Part shown: positions 19,613 to 29,896 of the stretch, in pieces
Layout: each line of letters begins with the position of its first letter
Position numbering within the stretch: position 1 is the stretch's first letter
Assembly (NCBI RefSeq): GCF_013373865.1
Contig: NC_050469.1
Span: 17,541,046 to 17,605,045 of the forward strand
Length of the DNA: 64,000 nucleotides
Direction of reading: 5' to 3'
DNA from: Monomorium pharaonis
Lineage: Eukaryota; Arthropoda; Insecta; Hymenoptera; Formicidae
The notes under the pieces: model-generated
The model's input: only the letters and a program-made list of their open reading frames with translations
Told to the model about the DNA's origin: nothing
Database searches by the model: none
Program-made: the position numbers and the translations under genes

Positions 19613-19653
19613 AGACCGACGTTGCGCTGTTTAATCTCAGTATTCGTTCAAAC

Positions 19654-20394
19654 ATGTCGCTGACACTTACGCTGAGCGGTAAGAGCAGCATTCTCGCGGC
19701 AAGCTACTCTCCGGCTATAGATTTGAGCGATGACGATTACGAGCTCGGTCTAGCGATCTTTGAAACATATAACACGATACCGAAAGTGAATGCTTCAAAC
19801 AATAAGTTTTACTTTGGCAAAGACAACGCGGAGATTACGATTCCCGAGGGATCGTACGAGTTGCATGCCATTAATGAGTTTTTGAAACGTGAAATTTCGC
19901 AAATACGTCCGCGACGTGATGTCACGACTGAAAGCAGTAATGGCGGGGATAAAGATCCGATAACGATCCGCGCAAACTATAATACGATGAGATGCGAGAT
20001 CAAATGCGCACACAAAATAAATTTTGGCAAACCAAACAACATCGGCTCGCTCCTGGGATTCACATCGAAGCGTATACTAGAACCGCGAATATGGCATGAA
20101 TCGGACGTGTCGATCAACATAATGAACGTAAACATTATCCGCGTAGAGTGCAACGTGACCGCGGGCGCGTACAGCAACGACAAAAGCGTGCACGCGATAC
20201 ACGAGTTTTCACCGAACGTGCCACCTGGATATAAGATCTCGGAAAGGCCGTCGCAGATCATTTACCTGCCGATCATCGTGCGGAGCGTTACGAATCTGAC
20301 GATACGCGTGGTTGACCAGAACGGACGATTGCTCGATTTTCGAGGAGAAGAAATTACCGTCAGATTGCATGTGCGACGACGGCTGCAACGATAA
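19654..20394 (+). CDS. Penton-like minor capsid protein of the Polinton
   Basis: An intact 246-residue frame begins MSLTLTLSGKSSILAASYSP; the ATG at 19654 follows a frame that otherwise runs in from the protease region without meaning. Features include DDDYELGLAIFETYN, EITIPEGSYELHAINEFLK, FGKPNNIGSLLGF and the ending VRSVTNLTIRVVDQNG-RLLDFRGEEITVRLHV. It resembles the single jelly-roll minor capsid protein of insect Polintons as I remember it; length and position before the major capsid gene agree. It would form capsid vertices. Intact, unlike the protease beside it. Confidence 0.75.
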   Translation: MSLTLTLSGKSSILAASYSPAIDLSDDDYELGLAIFETYNTIPKVNASNNKFYFGKDNAEITIPEGSYELHAINEFLKREISQIRPRRDVTTESSNGGDKDPITIRANYNTMRCEIKCAHKINFGKPNNIGSLLGFTSKRILEPRIWHESDVSINIMNVNIIRVECNVTAGAYSNDKSVHAIHEFSPNVPPGYKISERPSQIIYLPIIVRSVTNLTIRVVDQNGRLLDFRGEEITVRLHVRRRLQR

Positions 20395-20406
20395 CGCGAA
20401 CGTGAG

Positions 20407-20604
20407 ATGCTCGTACTAAACGCGTCGGAACGCGCTAGAAAAATAAACATCTTTACGACGAAAACACCAACGTTACAGCAGTCATCAGATACTTTTGCGA
20501 CGACATTCGATAATATTCGATCATCCGACTGTTCCAAGAAAAAGAGGCTCACCGCGTCGAACGTTGAATATCTACAATCTCTGGGATTTGCTGTGCGACA
20601 ATGA
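20407..20604 (+). CDS. Small conserved-type Polinton protein (65 residues)
   Basis: ATG at 20407 lies 12 bp after the penton-like gene and the stop overlaps the next start as ATGA (20601-20604). The protein is basic and Ser/Thr-rich, with SSDCSKKKRLTASNVEYLQSLGF near the end. Similar short proteins occur in the same place in insect Polintons to my recollection. It may be a capsid accessory protein; no function is known to me. The four-base overlap suggests coupled translation. Confidence 0.6.
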   Translation: MLVLNASERARKINIFTTKTPTLQQSSDTFATTFDNIRSSDCSKKKRLTASNVEYLQSLGFAVRQ

Positions 20605-21797
20605 CGGATATTTTAAATATCGAGGACGAGCCGATCTTTGACGATCGCATCGTCAAGATCGAGACTCACACGTACAATCCGTTCGCCAACACGACGTTTG
20701 AATACAACGATGAGATAAGAATTCCTATACAACAGCAGAATCTTTACACGTTACCGTACGAAAGTTTTTTATACATTGAAGGAAAACTTATAATAAAGAA
20801 ACCAGTTGCGGGATCTGATGTGACATTGGCAAATAATTGCATCGCGTTCACGTTCGATGAGATTCGATACGAGCTCGACGGTGTGGAGATTGATCGAAAC
20901 AAAAACGTCGGAATAACCAGCACCCTCAAGAACTATGTAACTATGTCAGCTGCCAGAAGCGTAATCGCGAGAAACGCCGGCTGGGATCCGTGGAATCCTC
21001 CGAACGGATACTTTAATTTTTGCGTACCGCTCAACATGCTGTTGGGATTTTGTGAAGATTACAGACGCGTGGTGATCAACGCTCGCCATGAGCTGATTTT
21101 AATACGCGCGCGTAACGATAACAATTGTCTGATGGGAAGTTCAGAATTGGAGCCGAAGATTGAATTACTCAAAGTTCAGTGGCGAATGCCACATGTGTTA
21201 CTGAACGAGATAAATAAACTGTCGATGCTGCGTGCTCTGGAAAGCGGGCGATACCTCAGCATGGCATTTCGTTCTTGGGATCTATATGAGTATCCTTTAT
21301 TGCAAAGCACAACCAAACATTCGTGGGCCATCAAGACCGCTACTCAGCTCGAGAAGCCTCGATACGTCGTTTTCGCTCTGCAGGCTGGTCGGAAGAATAA
21401 CATGTCTGAAAACATGAGTCGATTCGATCATTGCAAATTAATCAACGCAAAACTCTATTTAAACTCGGAATGTTATCCGTACGATGATTTGAATCTAGAT
21501 TTTGATAAAAATAAATGGTCGATTCTGTACGACACGTACGCACATTTCTGTAAAAACTATTACGGATATGATTATCTCGAACCGAATCAATCCGTCATGT
21601 TTCGACATAATGGTCCATTCGTGATTATCGATTGCTCTCGACAAAACGAATCGATCAAGAGCGCAACCGTGGACGTACGCTTAGAATTTGAATGCAGAGA
21701 AAACGTGTCCGCGAACACTACCGCGTACTGTCTCATTATACACGATCGTGTGATTCAGTACAACCCGTTGACCAACGTTGTGCGCAAAATTACCTAA
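20601..21797 (+). CDS. Major capsid protein, double jelly-roll type
   Basis: An intact 398-residue protein beginning MTDILNIEDEPIFDDRIVKI. Segments include NPFANTTFEYNDEIRIPIQQ, YTLPYESFLYIEGKL, FTFDEIRYELDGVEIDRN, WDPWNPPNGYFNFCVPL and YDTYAHFCKNYYGYDYL, with a beta-rich character throughout. I recognise it as the insect Polinton major capsid protein family by memory of its N-terminal half; the double jelly-roll fold is established for Polintons, not demonstrated here. It is the longest undisrupted gene of the element. It starts within the stop of the 65-residue gene. Confidence 0.8.
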   Translation: MTDILNIEDEPIFDDRIVKIETHTYNPFANTTFEYNDEIRIPIQQQNLYTLPYESFLYIEGKLIIKKPVAGSDVTLANNCIAFTFDEIRYELDGVEIDRNKNVGITSTLKNYVTMSAARSVIARNAGWDPWNPPNGYFNFCVPLNMLLGFCEDYRRVVINARHELILIRARNDNNCLMGSSELEPKIELLKVQWRMPHVLLNEINKLSMLRALESGRYLSMAFRSWDLYEYPLLQSTTKHSWAIKTATQLEKPRYVVFALQAGRKNNMSENMSRFDHCKLINAKLYLNSECYPYDDLNLDFDKNKWSILYDTYAHFCKNYYGYDYLEPNQSVMFRHNGPFVIIDCSRQNESIKSATVDVRLEFECRENVSANTTAYCLIIHDRVIQYNPLTNVVRKIT

Positions 21798-21891
21798 GTG
21801 CGGCGCCACTTTTTCTCCAAAACAATATCAAGATGATATAAAAATTTATAACGCGTCGAGACGGATCACAGTATTCTCAACGACAGCTGTC

Positions 21892-22401
21892 ATGTCTGTA
21901 CCAACGTTCGTGGATCTGCAAGGTTTCATCGTTGGTGGAGAATTTATCGTTAAGGAATTTGCCTCTCTCAAAGATGGATTTGAACTCACCCACTACATGT
22001 TTACACCCACCTATCCATGGGAATACCTTACCAAGGCAGAAAAACGTCAGGTGGTGTGGTTGAAAGTGAATCATCACGGAATATCATGGGAGGATGGATT
22101 GATTCCGCACAGCATGGCTAGAGATTTAATTACAAAGGCCGTGATGGGTACAACTGCAACCAATGATGAAATTATCGTGTACGTAAAGGGATGCGAGAAA
22201 CGAGAATGGCTGCAGGACTTACTCCTGGACAAGGCGAAAGAGGAAGCTAATGTCGAAAATATCGAGGTGCATTACGAAGACATAAAACCTCTAAACAAGT
22301 TAGACATTACGTACACCTTACGTTGTCGGAATCATGTGAACAATTGCGCTTTACAGAATGTATTTAAACTGTTTAACTGGTGGTCTAGCAATAAAAAATA
22401 A
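21892..22401 (+). CDS. Unknown insect Polinton protein, possibly RNase H-fold nuclease-like
   Basis: The frame is open from 21778, but ATG at 21892 (MSVPTFVDLQGFIVGGEFIV) fits the usual start of this family; 169 residues. Conserved-looking blocks are VDLQGFIVGGEF, WLKVNHHGISWEDG, DEIIVYVKGCEKREWL and LRCRNHVNNCALQNVFKLF. The spread of acidic residues and His could suit a DEDD exonuclease-like or other RNase H fold, but this is a weak inference. It follows the major capsid gene by 94 bp. I recall the family as common in insect transposon-derived proteins without assigned function. Intact. Confidence 0.6.
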   Translation: MSVPTFVDLQGFIVGGEFIVKEFASLKDGFELTHYMFTPTYPWEYLTKAEKRQVVWLKVNHHGISWEDGLIPHSMARDLITKAVMGTTATNDEIIVYVKGCEKREWLQDLLLDKAKEEANVENIEVHYEDIKPLNKLDITYTLRCRNHVNNCALQNVFKLFNWWSSNKK

Positions 22402-22539
22402 TTTTTTATGTGTTGTGTATTTTTTATATTTCCATTACCCGTTTATATTTCCTCTTCCCCGTTTATTAATTAAAATAGTTTTTAAGTTAGGATAATTAGT
22501 AGGAAAAAATATTTCTAAAACGTTTATACAAATACATAT
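22402..22539. other. Short spacer between convergent genes
   Basis: AT-rich spacer between the plus-strand unknown gene and the minus-strand gene ending at 22540. Nothing else is visible. Confidence 0.5.
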
Positions 22540-23122
22540 TTATTTATTATTCAAAGCATTATATACAATATTGTCTGATGCATAAACCATCAGTTCGCAA
22601 TCTATGAGCGAAGTTTTTACACATATTTCATCTAATAGCTTTACAGCATCGCACTTATTATTAATGTTATTTCGCTGCAAGCAGTTTACAAATCGATTAT
22701 ATTTTTCTTTTACTACGTGCATATCATCCCACAACTTAAAGTAGACATTATTGATAACATCTTCAAGATTTAATAAAAATTGCACGGTCAAAGGTTTCAT
22801 ATACAAAGCTTTGTTATTTAATGTAAATTTTATGACAATTTCATTACGTAATTTGACGAGTTCGATGAAAAGATCATTAATCCACAACGATGTAGCGATG
22901 GTTGACTGCAGGAGTCGCTCGATATCCATGCGTTTCTCGATCATTATTACCCAGGTATCACGTGACAGCTGTATCTGATTGCTTTTGTTGTCGCCAAGAA
23001 TCATCTCCACAAAAGGTTCACGTCCCACACTGACACCGATATCCAAATATTTCTAGGCAGTGGCGGTTAAAGCGAATCGCCTTCCCAGGATGCGAGGAGT
23101 ATAGCGTGGCTGTGATAATGTT
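22540..23122 (-). pseudogene. 3' exon of an unknown Polinton gene, with an in-frame stop
   Basis: The minus strand is open for 168 codons (23046-22540: DIGVSVGREPFVEMILGDNK, then helical segments such as LLNLEDVINNVYFKLWDDM). The same frame continues upstream through a TAG at 23053-23055 into coding-like sequence (QPRYTPRILGRRFALTA) to an acceptor TTTTTACAG whose exon starts at 23122. The 5' exon was not found; a fold-back insertion lies directly upstream. The family is not recognised. The nonsense codon and missing 5' exon make it a likely pseudogene. Confidence 0.55.
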
Positions 23123-23159
23123 CTGTAAAAAGTAATATAGTTCTGTAATATAAATGCAT

Positions 23160-24320
23160 ATATATAACAAAAGTAGTATACATATACGTATGTGCCTACG
23201 TACATTTTCATTGTTACAAATGCGAATATAAATTAATATGAAGCAAAATATTTTTTAACATTTAAAACTGCAAATACAATATAACGAAATATATAATATC
23301 AAGAGAAAAATATAAAACATAAACTGCAATAACTATTTGCATAATTATATTATTTACACTATATGCACGTAGCACGCTCTGATAATAAAGATAATATAAG
23401 TATATAAGTATATAATTTAATTTTTAATTTGAAGTTTGAAAATACATTTATACGGATGTATATATACATTTTGCATATGACACGGACAAATAACTTTAAT
23501 ATCAGTGTTGATAGAGGGACCGGTTGTTTTCGCGCAAGCGCATCATGAGGCTTCAATAAAATATCCATTAGTAATAGGAAGAAGATCTTTGATCGTACAT
23601 CTTGCACACGACACCAACGTATAAATATAGTAACAGTGATAGACGGATCGGTTGTTCTCGCGCAGGCGTGAGGCTTCAATAAAGTATTTATTAGTAATAG
23701 GAAGGAAATATTTGATCCCCATACAATTTTTTTGCAAATTTATAAAAATGTGAACACATTTCACATATTAAACACGCATGTATATTTTCTCGTATTAAAT
23801 AGAATAATTTATAAATATTGTATTTTATTTGATAAATACTGGTAAGATTTTTTGCAAAATTGTATGGGGACCAAACATCTCCTTCCTATTACTAATGGAT
23901 ATTTTATTGAAGCCTCACGTAATGCGCTTGCGCGAAAACAATCGGTCCCTCTATCAACACTGATATTAAAGTTATTTGTCCGTGTCATATGCAAAATGTA
24001 TATATACATCCGTATAAATGTATTTTCAAACTTCAAATTAAAAATTAAATTATATACTTATATACTTATATTATCTTTATTATCAGAGCGTGCTACGTGC
24101 ATATAGTGTAAATAATATAATTATGCAAATAGTTATTACAGTTTATGTTTTATATTTTTCTCTTGATATTATATATTTCGTTATATTGTATTTGCAGTTT
24201 TAAATGTTAAAAAATATTTTGCTTCATATTAATTTATATTCGCATTTGTAACAATGAAAATGTACGTAGGCACATACGTATATATATGCTACTTTTGTTA
24301 TATATATGCATTTATGCTTT
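23160..24320. repeat. Fold-back (inverted repeat) element of ~1.15 kb inside the Polinton
   Basis: The left arm (about 23160-23575) reappears as reverse complement at about 23880-24320, for example ATAAATGCATATATATAAC and TATACGGATGTATATATACA. The spacer holds a third, diverged copy of the inner arm sequence (TGAGGCTTCAATAAA...TTAGTAATAGGAAG). There is no coding content and no clear target duplication. It interrupts the region upstream of the minus-strand gene. Confidence 0.8.
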
Positions 24321-24892
24321 ATATCGTGTAATACGTTGCGTATTATATAATTAAGATTAATCCATTTTTATGTTTTAATATAAAAATATACGCAGAAGAG
24401 ACAGTTATTGAGTGTGACGCGACTAAAGAAATAACGCAACACTACTTCTAGCGCGGCACCTACAGCGCGAGATTACTATCTCGTTTTGCTAATAATTGAG
24501 AATGATGGAACCCATATGTTATTATATATGGGTAGATTCGGCTTTTAATGCTCTTTAATTTTTGTCCTTACAAAATTTTTAAAATGTTGAAAAAAAAGGG
24601 TGGGGGGTGGGATAAATTAAAAAATTTAAAATTTTTTAAAAATATAAATATACTATTGTAAAGAGTATAAAATACCATAAAACTTTTGTATAGAACATTT
24701 TTTTATAAATCTTATATTTTCAAAGATATTCGCAAAAAACGAAAAAATGCGTTATTTTCGAGGGGTGGTTTCAACCCCTAAACGTCAAGATACGCAGATA
24801 AAAAAAGATATGGGTCTAATAATTTCTTATGTTCTACAACATACCCAAAGCTCATTAAAATCGGTGAGGGACAGTTCTGTCCGTTCCCTTGT
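24321..24892. other. Polinton non-coding DNA before the right terminal repeat
   Basis: AT-rich DNA with a G-run (GGGTGGGGGGTGGG near 24600) and a TTTCGAGGGGTGGTTTCAACC segment near 24757. No gene was found. Confidence 0.5.
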
Positions 24893-25091
24893 TAGAAATG
24901 TTTATACAGATAAGCAACAGAAAGACTCATACCCATAGATAAAAATTGTTTATACCTAATTACTACTTCTAGCCGCAGGGCCTAATTGTTTATATCACGT
25001 TGTAACTCGCATATAGTTTTACTTAGAAATGTTTATACTGATAAGCAGTGACCGGCAAGTAATTGTTTATATCGGGTTACAACTGAGATTA
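24893..25091 (-). repeat. Inner piece of the right Polinton terminal repeat
   Basis: The reverse complement matches left-repeat positions ~6927-7125 with few changes, including ACTTGCCGGTCACTGCTTAT and GGCCCTGCGGCTAGAAGTAG. It ends at TA (25090-25091), where the nested element begins. Confidence 0.9.
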
Positions 25092-25155
25092 CCCTGCTCA
25101 AAAAATCCGATAGAATCAGATAAGAAAAAGTTCTATCTAATTGAATCGTGTTTAT

Positions 25156-26000
25156 GGTTCGTAAATATTAGATCGGTTATCTGAAATATACGATAGGCTT
25201 TCTATATTTCTGTATCGTATTTTTCATATAGTTACCTATCGTTTTTAATCAATTTCTATCGTCATTTTTTATATAAATTAATCGTGTTCTATCGTGTTTT
25301 TGGTTCGTAAATATTAGATCGGTTATCTGAAATATATGATAGGCTTTCTATATTTCTGTATCGTATTTTTCATATAGTTACCTATCGTTTTTAATCAATT
25401 TCTATCGTCATTTTTTATATAAATTAATCGTGTTCTATCGTGTCTTTGGTTCGTAAATATTAGATCGGTTATCTGAAATATACGATAGGCTTTCTATATT
25501 TCTGTATCGTATTTTTCATATAGTTACCTATCGTTTTTAATCAATTTCTATCGTCATTTTTTATATAAATTAATCGTGTTCTATCGTGTTTTTGGTTCGT
25601 AAATATTAGATCGGTTATCTGAAATATACGATAGGCTTTCTATATTTCTGTATCGTATTTTTCATATAGTTACCTATCGGTTTTAATCAATTTCTATCGT
25701 CATGTTTTATATAAATTAATCGTATTCTATCGTGTTTTTGGTTCGTAAATATTAGATTGGTTATCTGAAATATACGATAGGCTTTCTATATTTCTGTATC
25801 GTATTTTTCGTATAGATTACCTATCGTTTTTAATCAATTTCTATCGTCATGTTTTATATAAATTAATCGCATTCTATCGTGTTTTTGGTTTGCAAATATT
25901 AGATTGCTTATCTGAAACTTATGATAGACTTTTTATCTTTCTGTATCATATTTTTCGTATAGATTACCTATCGTAAATCTAGTTCAAAAAATGTAAACGT
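25156..26000 (+). repeat. Six tandem 146-bp units in the left subterminal region
   Basis: GGTTCGTAAATATTAGATCG recurs at 25156, 25302, 25448, 25594, 25740 and (diverged) 25887, a spacing of 146-147 bp. The first four are almost identical and the last two more diverged, as in arrays that expand from one side. Confidence 0.95.
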
Positions 26001-26422
26001 TTTACTTTTCTTGTACAGAATCGTTTACTCAATTAAAATGAGTAAATTATAAAAGTAATGTGGCAGTTGTCTTCCACATCGTCCTCTCGTAGCGAAAGAA
26101 ACAGATTATTGCTTGTCTTAATCGTGTTGCGGGTGGTCTTTATATAGCGGGTCGGCTGCATTTGACTCACGAGAGAGTAATCGTCTACCAGCCTATCGGC
26201 GGCGCCGCGTACTAACTAAAAAGTTGGATAGAAAATGATAGAAACATATAGAAATTTGATAGAAAATTTATAAAATTCTATTGTTCTTTATCGTATCTCA
26301 ATTAAACGATTAAAACTTTATCTGAATATGGATAATTTCCTATATGATCTTACCTAATTATCTTACTGAATAGAAAAATTACGATTTAAAGTCTATACAA
26401 ATTAATCTGAAATTGTCCCTAT
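26001..26422. other. Unique internal part of the TIR transposon
   Basis: It contains a less AT-rich stretch near 26080-26215 with TTTATATAGCGGG and GGCGGCGCCGCG, then sequence matched in inverted form near 37340-37560 (AACGATTAAAACTTTATCTG). No open reading frame. Confidence 0.5.
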
Positions 26423-26719
26423 CCCAGGTAGCAAGGTGACGTCTAATTGACGGCATTTTTTGGTCATTTTATGACGAACCAGACGTCATAATGTCGAGAT
26501 AAAATGACGTCTAAATGTCGTAAAACTGACGTACATTTGTCTCATCTTAACGACGTCATATATTGAAAAAATACGTCATTATTTTTATATTATTGACGTC
26601 ATTTTCAAGAAGCTAGTATCGTACATTTGACGGTATTTTATTGTTATTTTTATGAAAAAACATGGGTTTTTAGGTTACATTTAATAAAGACGACATTTTA
26701 ACGTCATTTTTATGACTAT

Positions 26720-27532
26720 CCCAGGTAGTAAAAGCCGTTATTTTGACGTTTTAGAAAATATTTCGGGTACATGTCTTATATATGCAGTACTTGCATTATG
26801 AAAATATCGAAATAACATAATTATAATGTAAAAAAAAATCTACGTTGTTTCTCAACAAGCATCACGACCCACCACACCATAGTCACGTTTGGAATTCCCT
26901 AACTTCCGCGGTCACCCATCCAACTCTGAACCGCCGTCAACGTTGCTTGACTTCGAAGATCGTACGCTACTTAGCCCTTTGTGATGATCCATGAACACTT
27001 GATGATCATGAATACATATTTGTTATAGATCAGTTCAATAGATGCGAGAAACATGAAACTTGTAGTTAACTAATATTTTTATAAATAAATATAAATTTAC
27101 AGTTTTTTTTCTTGATTTTTACATATGCGAAATAACATGTGGAATAACTTATAAAAATATGTTTTTGCTCTGTTCTTTTGATAAAGCTAAATTATACCTC
27201 AGACGGCACGCAATATTTACAATATTTATTTAAATATTTTATAAATATTTTTGTGGTCTTAGATTTGACAAATCATAAAGATCTATCATAAATATTATAA
27301 AAACATTTATGAAATATTTATAAATATTTACAAAATATTTCTTATACAAATCTTTATCTTTTATTTATCATAAATATTATATAAAATATTTAATTTATAT
27401 TTTAATATGTTGAATAAAGATTTTTTTTTCGTATATATAAAATATGTGTAAAATATTTATATAATATTTTGAAAAAATAAATATTAATAAATATTAATAA
27501 ATATTTATCATAAATATTATGTGCTGCCTGGG
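26720..27532. mobile_element. Nested element with CCCAGGTAG / CTGCCTGGG ends, containing a 5S-like segment
   Basis: It begins CCCAGGTAGTAAAAGCCG and ends AATATTATGTGCTGCCTGGG, flanked by AT on both sides (26718-26719 and 27533-27534). The terminal match is short (about eight bases), so this boundary is less certain than its host. The right part is AAATATTTATAA-type repeats. Confidence 0.5.
26907..26980 (-). pseudogene. 5S rRNA-derived segment
   Basis: On minus the segment contains GTTGGATGGGTGACCGC preceded by AAGCAACGTTGACGGCGG and GATCTTCGAAGTC. Animal 5S rRNA has the order GATC-CGAA-TTAAGCAGCGTCG-TTGGATGGGTGACCGC, which includes the internal polymerase III promoter (A box, intermediate element, C box). 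Only ~75 bp of the 3' two thirds are recognisable. It is a 5S-derived module of a repeat, not a functional 5S gene. Confidence 0.7.
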
Positions 27533-28194
27533 ATGATTCTAAAATATTGATAGTATTAATTATATAAAATATTATATTAATTTTAATAATGTTGTTTATT
27601 AACCAATCTTTAAATGATGATAGTTATAGGTAGCAAGATGTCGTCCACTAGACCTCAATAATTTGTCATTTGAGGTCAAATCGTCAATTATTACAAAGAA
27701 TTATAGTTAACGTCAGTAATTAGTCACTAATAAAATCTTATTAATACGTCGTAAAATGATCAATTAACTGACGTTATTAATTAGTCAAGAATATGACGTC
27801 GGAAATACGTTGTAGGATGGATAAATGACTGACGTAATTAATAGGTCAAAAAATGACGTTACTATTACGTCTTAATTTGGTAACATGACGTCTGCGACCT
27901 TAAATGACGAATTATTGACGTCGTATTAACGTCACCTTGCTACCTGGGATGTTTCTATCAAATATATGTTATGGAACAATAATCGTTTTCTATCATTGTC
28001 TTTATAATAGGAGATATTTCAAGGAGGAACAATTATTACAGGCACACAAAAAAGTGATCCGGCGGACCAGACTAGTCAATCCTTATGTATTTTGACTAAC
28101 TGAATCCAAATTCAAGGTCAGAATTGTAAAGTTAGCATTTTCTAACCTCAAAAAAAATTTTTTTTTAATGTTGGTCTGGCGGACCAGACTATAT

Positions 28195-29478
28195 CCCACA
28201 CAGCACACTTTATCTTAGGGATGTCCCTGGGATGTCATTTTGGGATATCGCAATATCGTTAGATATCCATGGACCGTCTGCGATATCCAAGGGATATCCA
28301 AGGGATGCACAAATGTCCACCGATTTGACATCCTGTAGATGTCTCAAACGATATCCAGAGGATATCCAAGGGATTTCCTGAGATATCGTAATATACCCTA
28401 GTGAAAAAATTTGTCAGGATTAAAAAAATTTTTTTCAGGATTTCTGATAAATATTCCGATTTTTTATAAGAATTAAAACGTTTTTCGGAAAAACTTTAAA
28501 AATGAAAAATTTTGATTAATTTAGAAAATTTTTGAATATTTTTAAGTATTTTTAGGAGTTTCTAAGAATTGAAAAAAACTTGGCAAAATATAAAAAATTC
28601 TAATTATTTTTACGGTAATCTTGTAAGAGGAAGAAGACTATAACAACATGTTTCAGCCAAGTCACTGCAGTCGTACCCGTTAAAGCATGTTTAATCTCTA
28701 TATCTGAAAAAACGGTCACCCATCCAAGTGTCAACCATCGCCGACGTTGCTTGACTTCGAAGACCGTACACATTCTAACGCCACGTGATAATCCATGAAC
28801 ACTTCTTGTCTATGCATACATATTTGTTATGCATACATATCATTACAATATATGTTATCAGAAGGATGAAATTATGTATAGTTAATTTATATTTTTATGA
28901 ATAAATATAAAGTTTTAGTTTTTTATTCATTTTTACATATGAGTGCAAAATAACATGTGGAATAACTTATTAAAAAGTTTGTTTTTGCTCTGTTTGTATA
29001 AAATTAAAAAAAATTTTTAATGTCATTTTTTATAATTTTTTAGTATTATTAATATATACCACATTGTTTCGATAAGTGTGCTTTCTTTATGTTCTGTTTT
29101 AATTTACGTTTCTTAAAGATTTAATTAACGCTTTTGTCACTTTTTTATTACATTATAATTCACTTTTCCTTTTACACTTGATTTACGCTCTATTAATTAA
29201 TTGTAGAGATAAAAGATATGATGGAATATTATTTGGATGTAATAGGATATCGTAAGATATTATAGCATATCTTACAATATCTTATAATATTTTAAAATAT
29301 TTTTTTGGGATATCGAAATATATTAATGGGACATTATATGATATCTTAAGATATTTTACGATATTTTAAGATATTTTTGTAGGATATCCCGGGAGCTACT
29401 CATTGAGATATCCGTGGGATCGCCTTCGTCTGTCTGGGATAATTTAGGATATCCTCAGGATAAAGTGTGCTGTGTGGG
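28195..29478. mobile_element. TIR element with CCCACACAGCACACTTTATC ends and AT target duplication
   Basis: Left CCCACACAGCACACTTTATC and right GATAAAGTGTGCTGTGTGGG are perfect 20-bp inverted repeats; AT flanks both sides (28193-28194, 29479-29480). The subterminal DNA is packed with GGATATCC and GATATCxxxxGATAT words. It splits the first ~119-bp repeat of its host from the others. It contains a second 5S-like segment at 28711-28775. Confidence 0.85.
28711..28775 (-). pseudogene. Second 5S rRNA-derived segment
   Basis: The plus strand reads ACGGTCACCCATCCAAGTGT, then CGACGTTGCTTGACTTCGAAG, the reverse complement of the 5S rRNA region with C box and intermediate element. The flanks on the right (CACGTGATAATCCATGAACAC, then GCAAAATAACATGTGGAATAACTT) match those of the copy at 26907-26980, so both are members of one repeat family. 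Confidence 0.7.
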
Positions 29479-29896
29479 ATCAGTCAATCCTTATGTATTT
29501 TGACCCGCTGAATCCAAATCCAAGGTCAGAATTACTAAATTTGCTCATTTTTTCTAACCTCAAAAAAATTTTTTTTAATGTTGGTCCGGCGAACCAAAGT
29601 AGTCTATCCTTATGTATTTTGACCCGCTGAATCCAAATCCAAGGTCAGAATTATTAAATTTGCTCATTTTTTCTAACCTTAAAAAAAATTTTTTTAAATG
29701 TTGGTCCGGCGGACCAGAGTAGTCTATCCTTATGTATTTTGACCCGCTGAATCGAAATTCAAGGTCAGATTTGCTGAAATGGCTTATTTTATTCTAACCT
29801 CAAAAAAACACCTTGTAAAAGCAGCTTGGATCTTAAATGTATAATTCGGAGCGTGCAAGCTTGCGTAAGCACATTATCCGGGGAAAATTCAATACT
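29479..29896. repeat. ~119-bp tandem repeats and left flank of the LTR element
   Basis: Three units with CCTTATGTATTTTGACCCGC at about 29488, 29607 and 29726, each with a TTTTTTCTAACCTCAAAAAA-like block. The last five bases, ATACT (29892-29896), are a candidate target duplication of the retrotransposon. Confidence 0.75.

Larger units (their letters stand above)
26423..27948. mobile_element. TIR element with CCCAGGTAGCAAGGTGACGTC ends and AT target duplication
   Basis: The left end CCCAGGTAGCAAGGTGACGT and right end ACGTCACCTTGCTACCTGGG are inverted repeats flanked by AT (26421-26422, 27949-27950). The body is full of TGACGT words, for example at 26460-26600 and 27660-27930. It is non-coding. 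A second TIR-like unit is nested at 26720-27532. Confidence 0.8.

Noticed and set aside
18973..19653. One long fusion protein from the PLA2 end through the protease region to the penton-like protein
   Set aside because: The open frame is an accident of frame changes; each domain's proper frame and starts show separate genes.
25156..26000. CRISPR-like regular repeats
   Set aside because: Units are contiguous 146-bp tandem repeats without unique spacers, in a eukaryotic transposon.
26907..26980. Functional 5S rRNA gene
   Set aside because: Only part of the 5S sequence is recognisable and it is embedded in a repeat shared with another locus.
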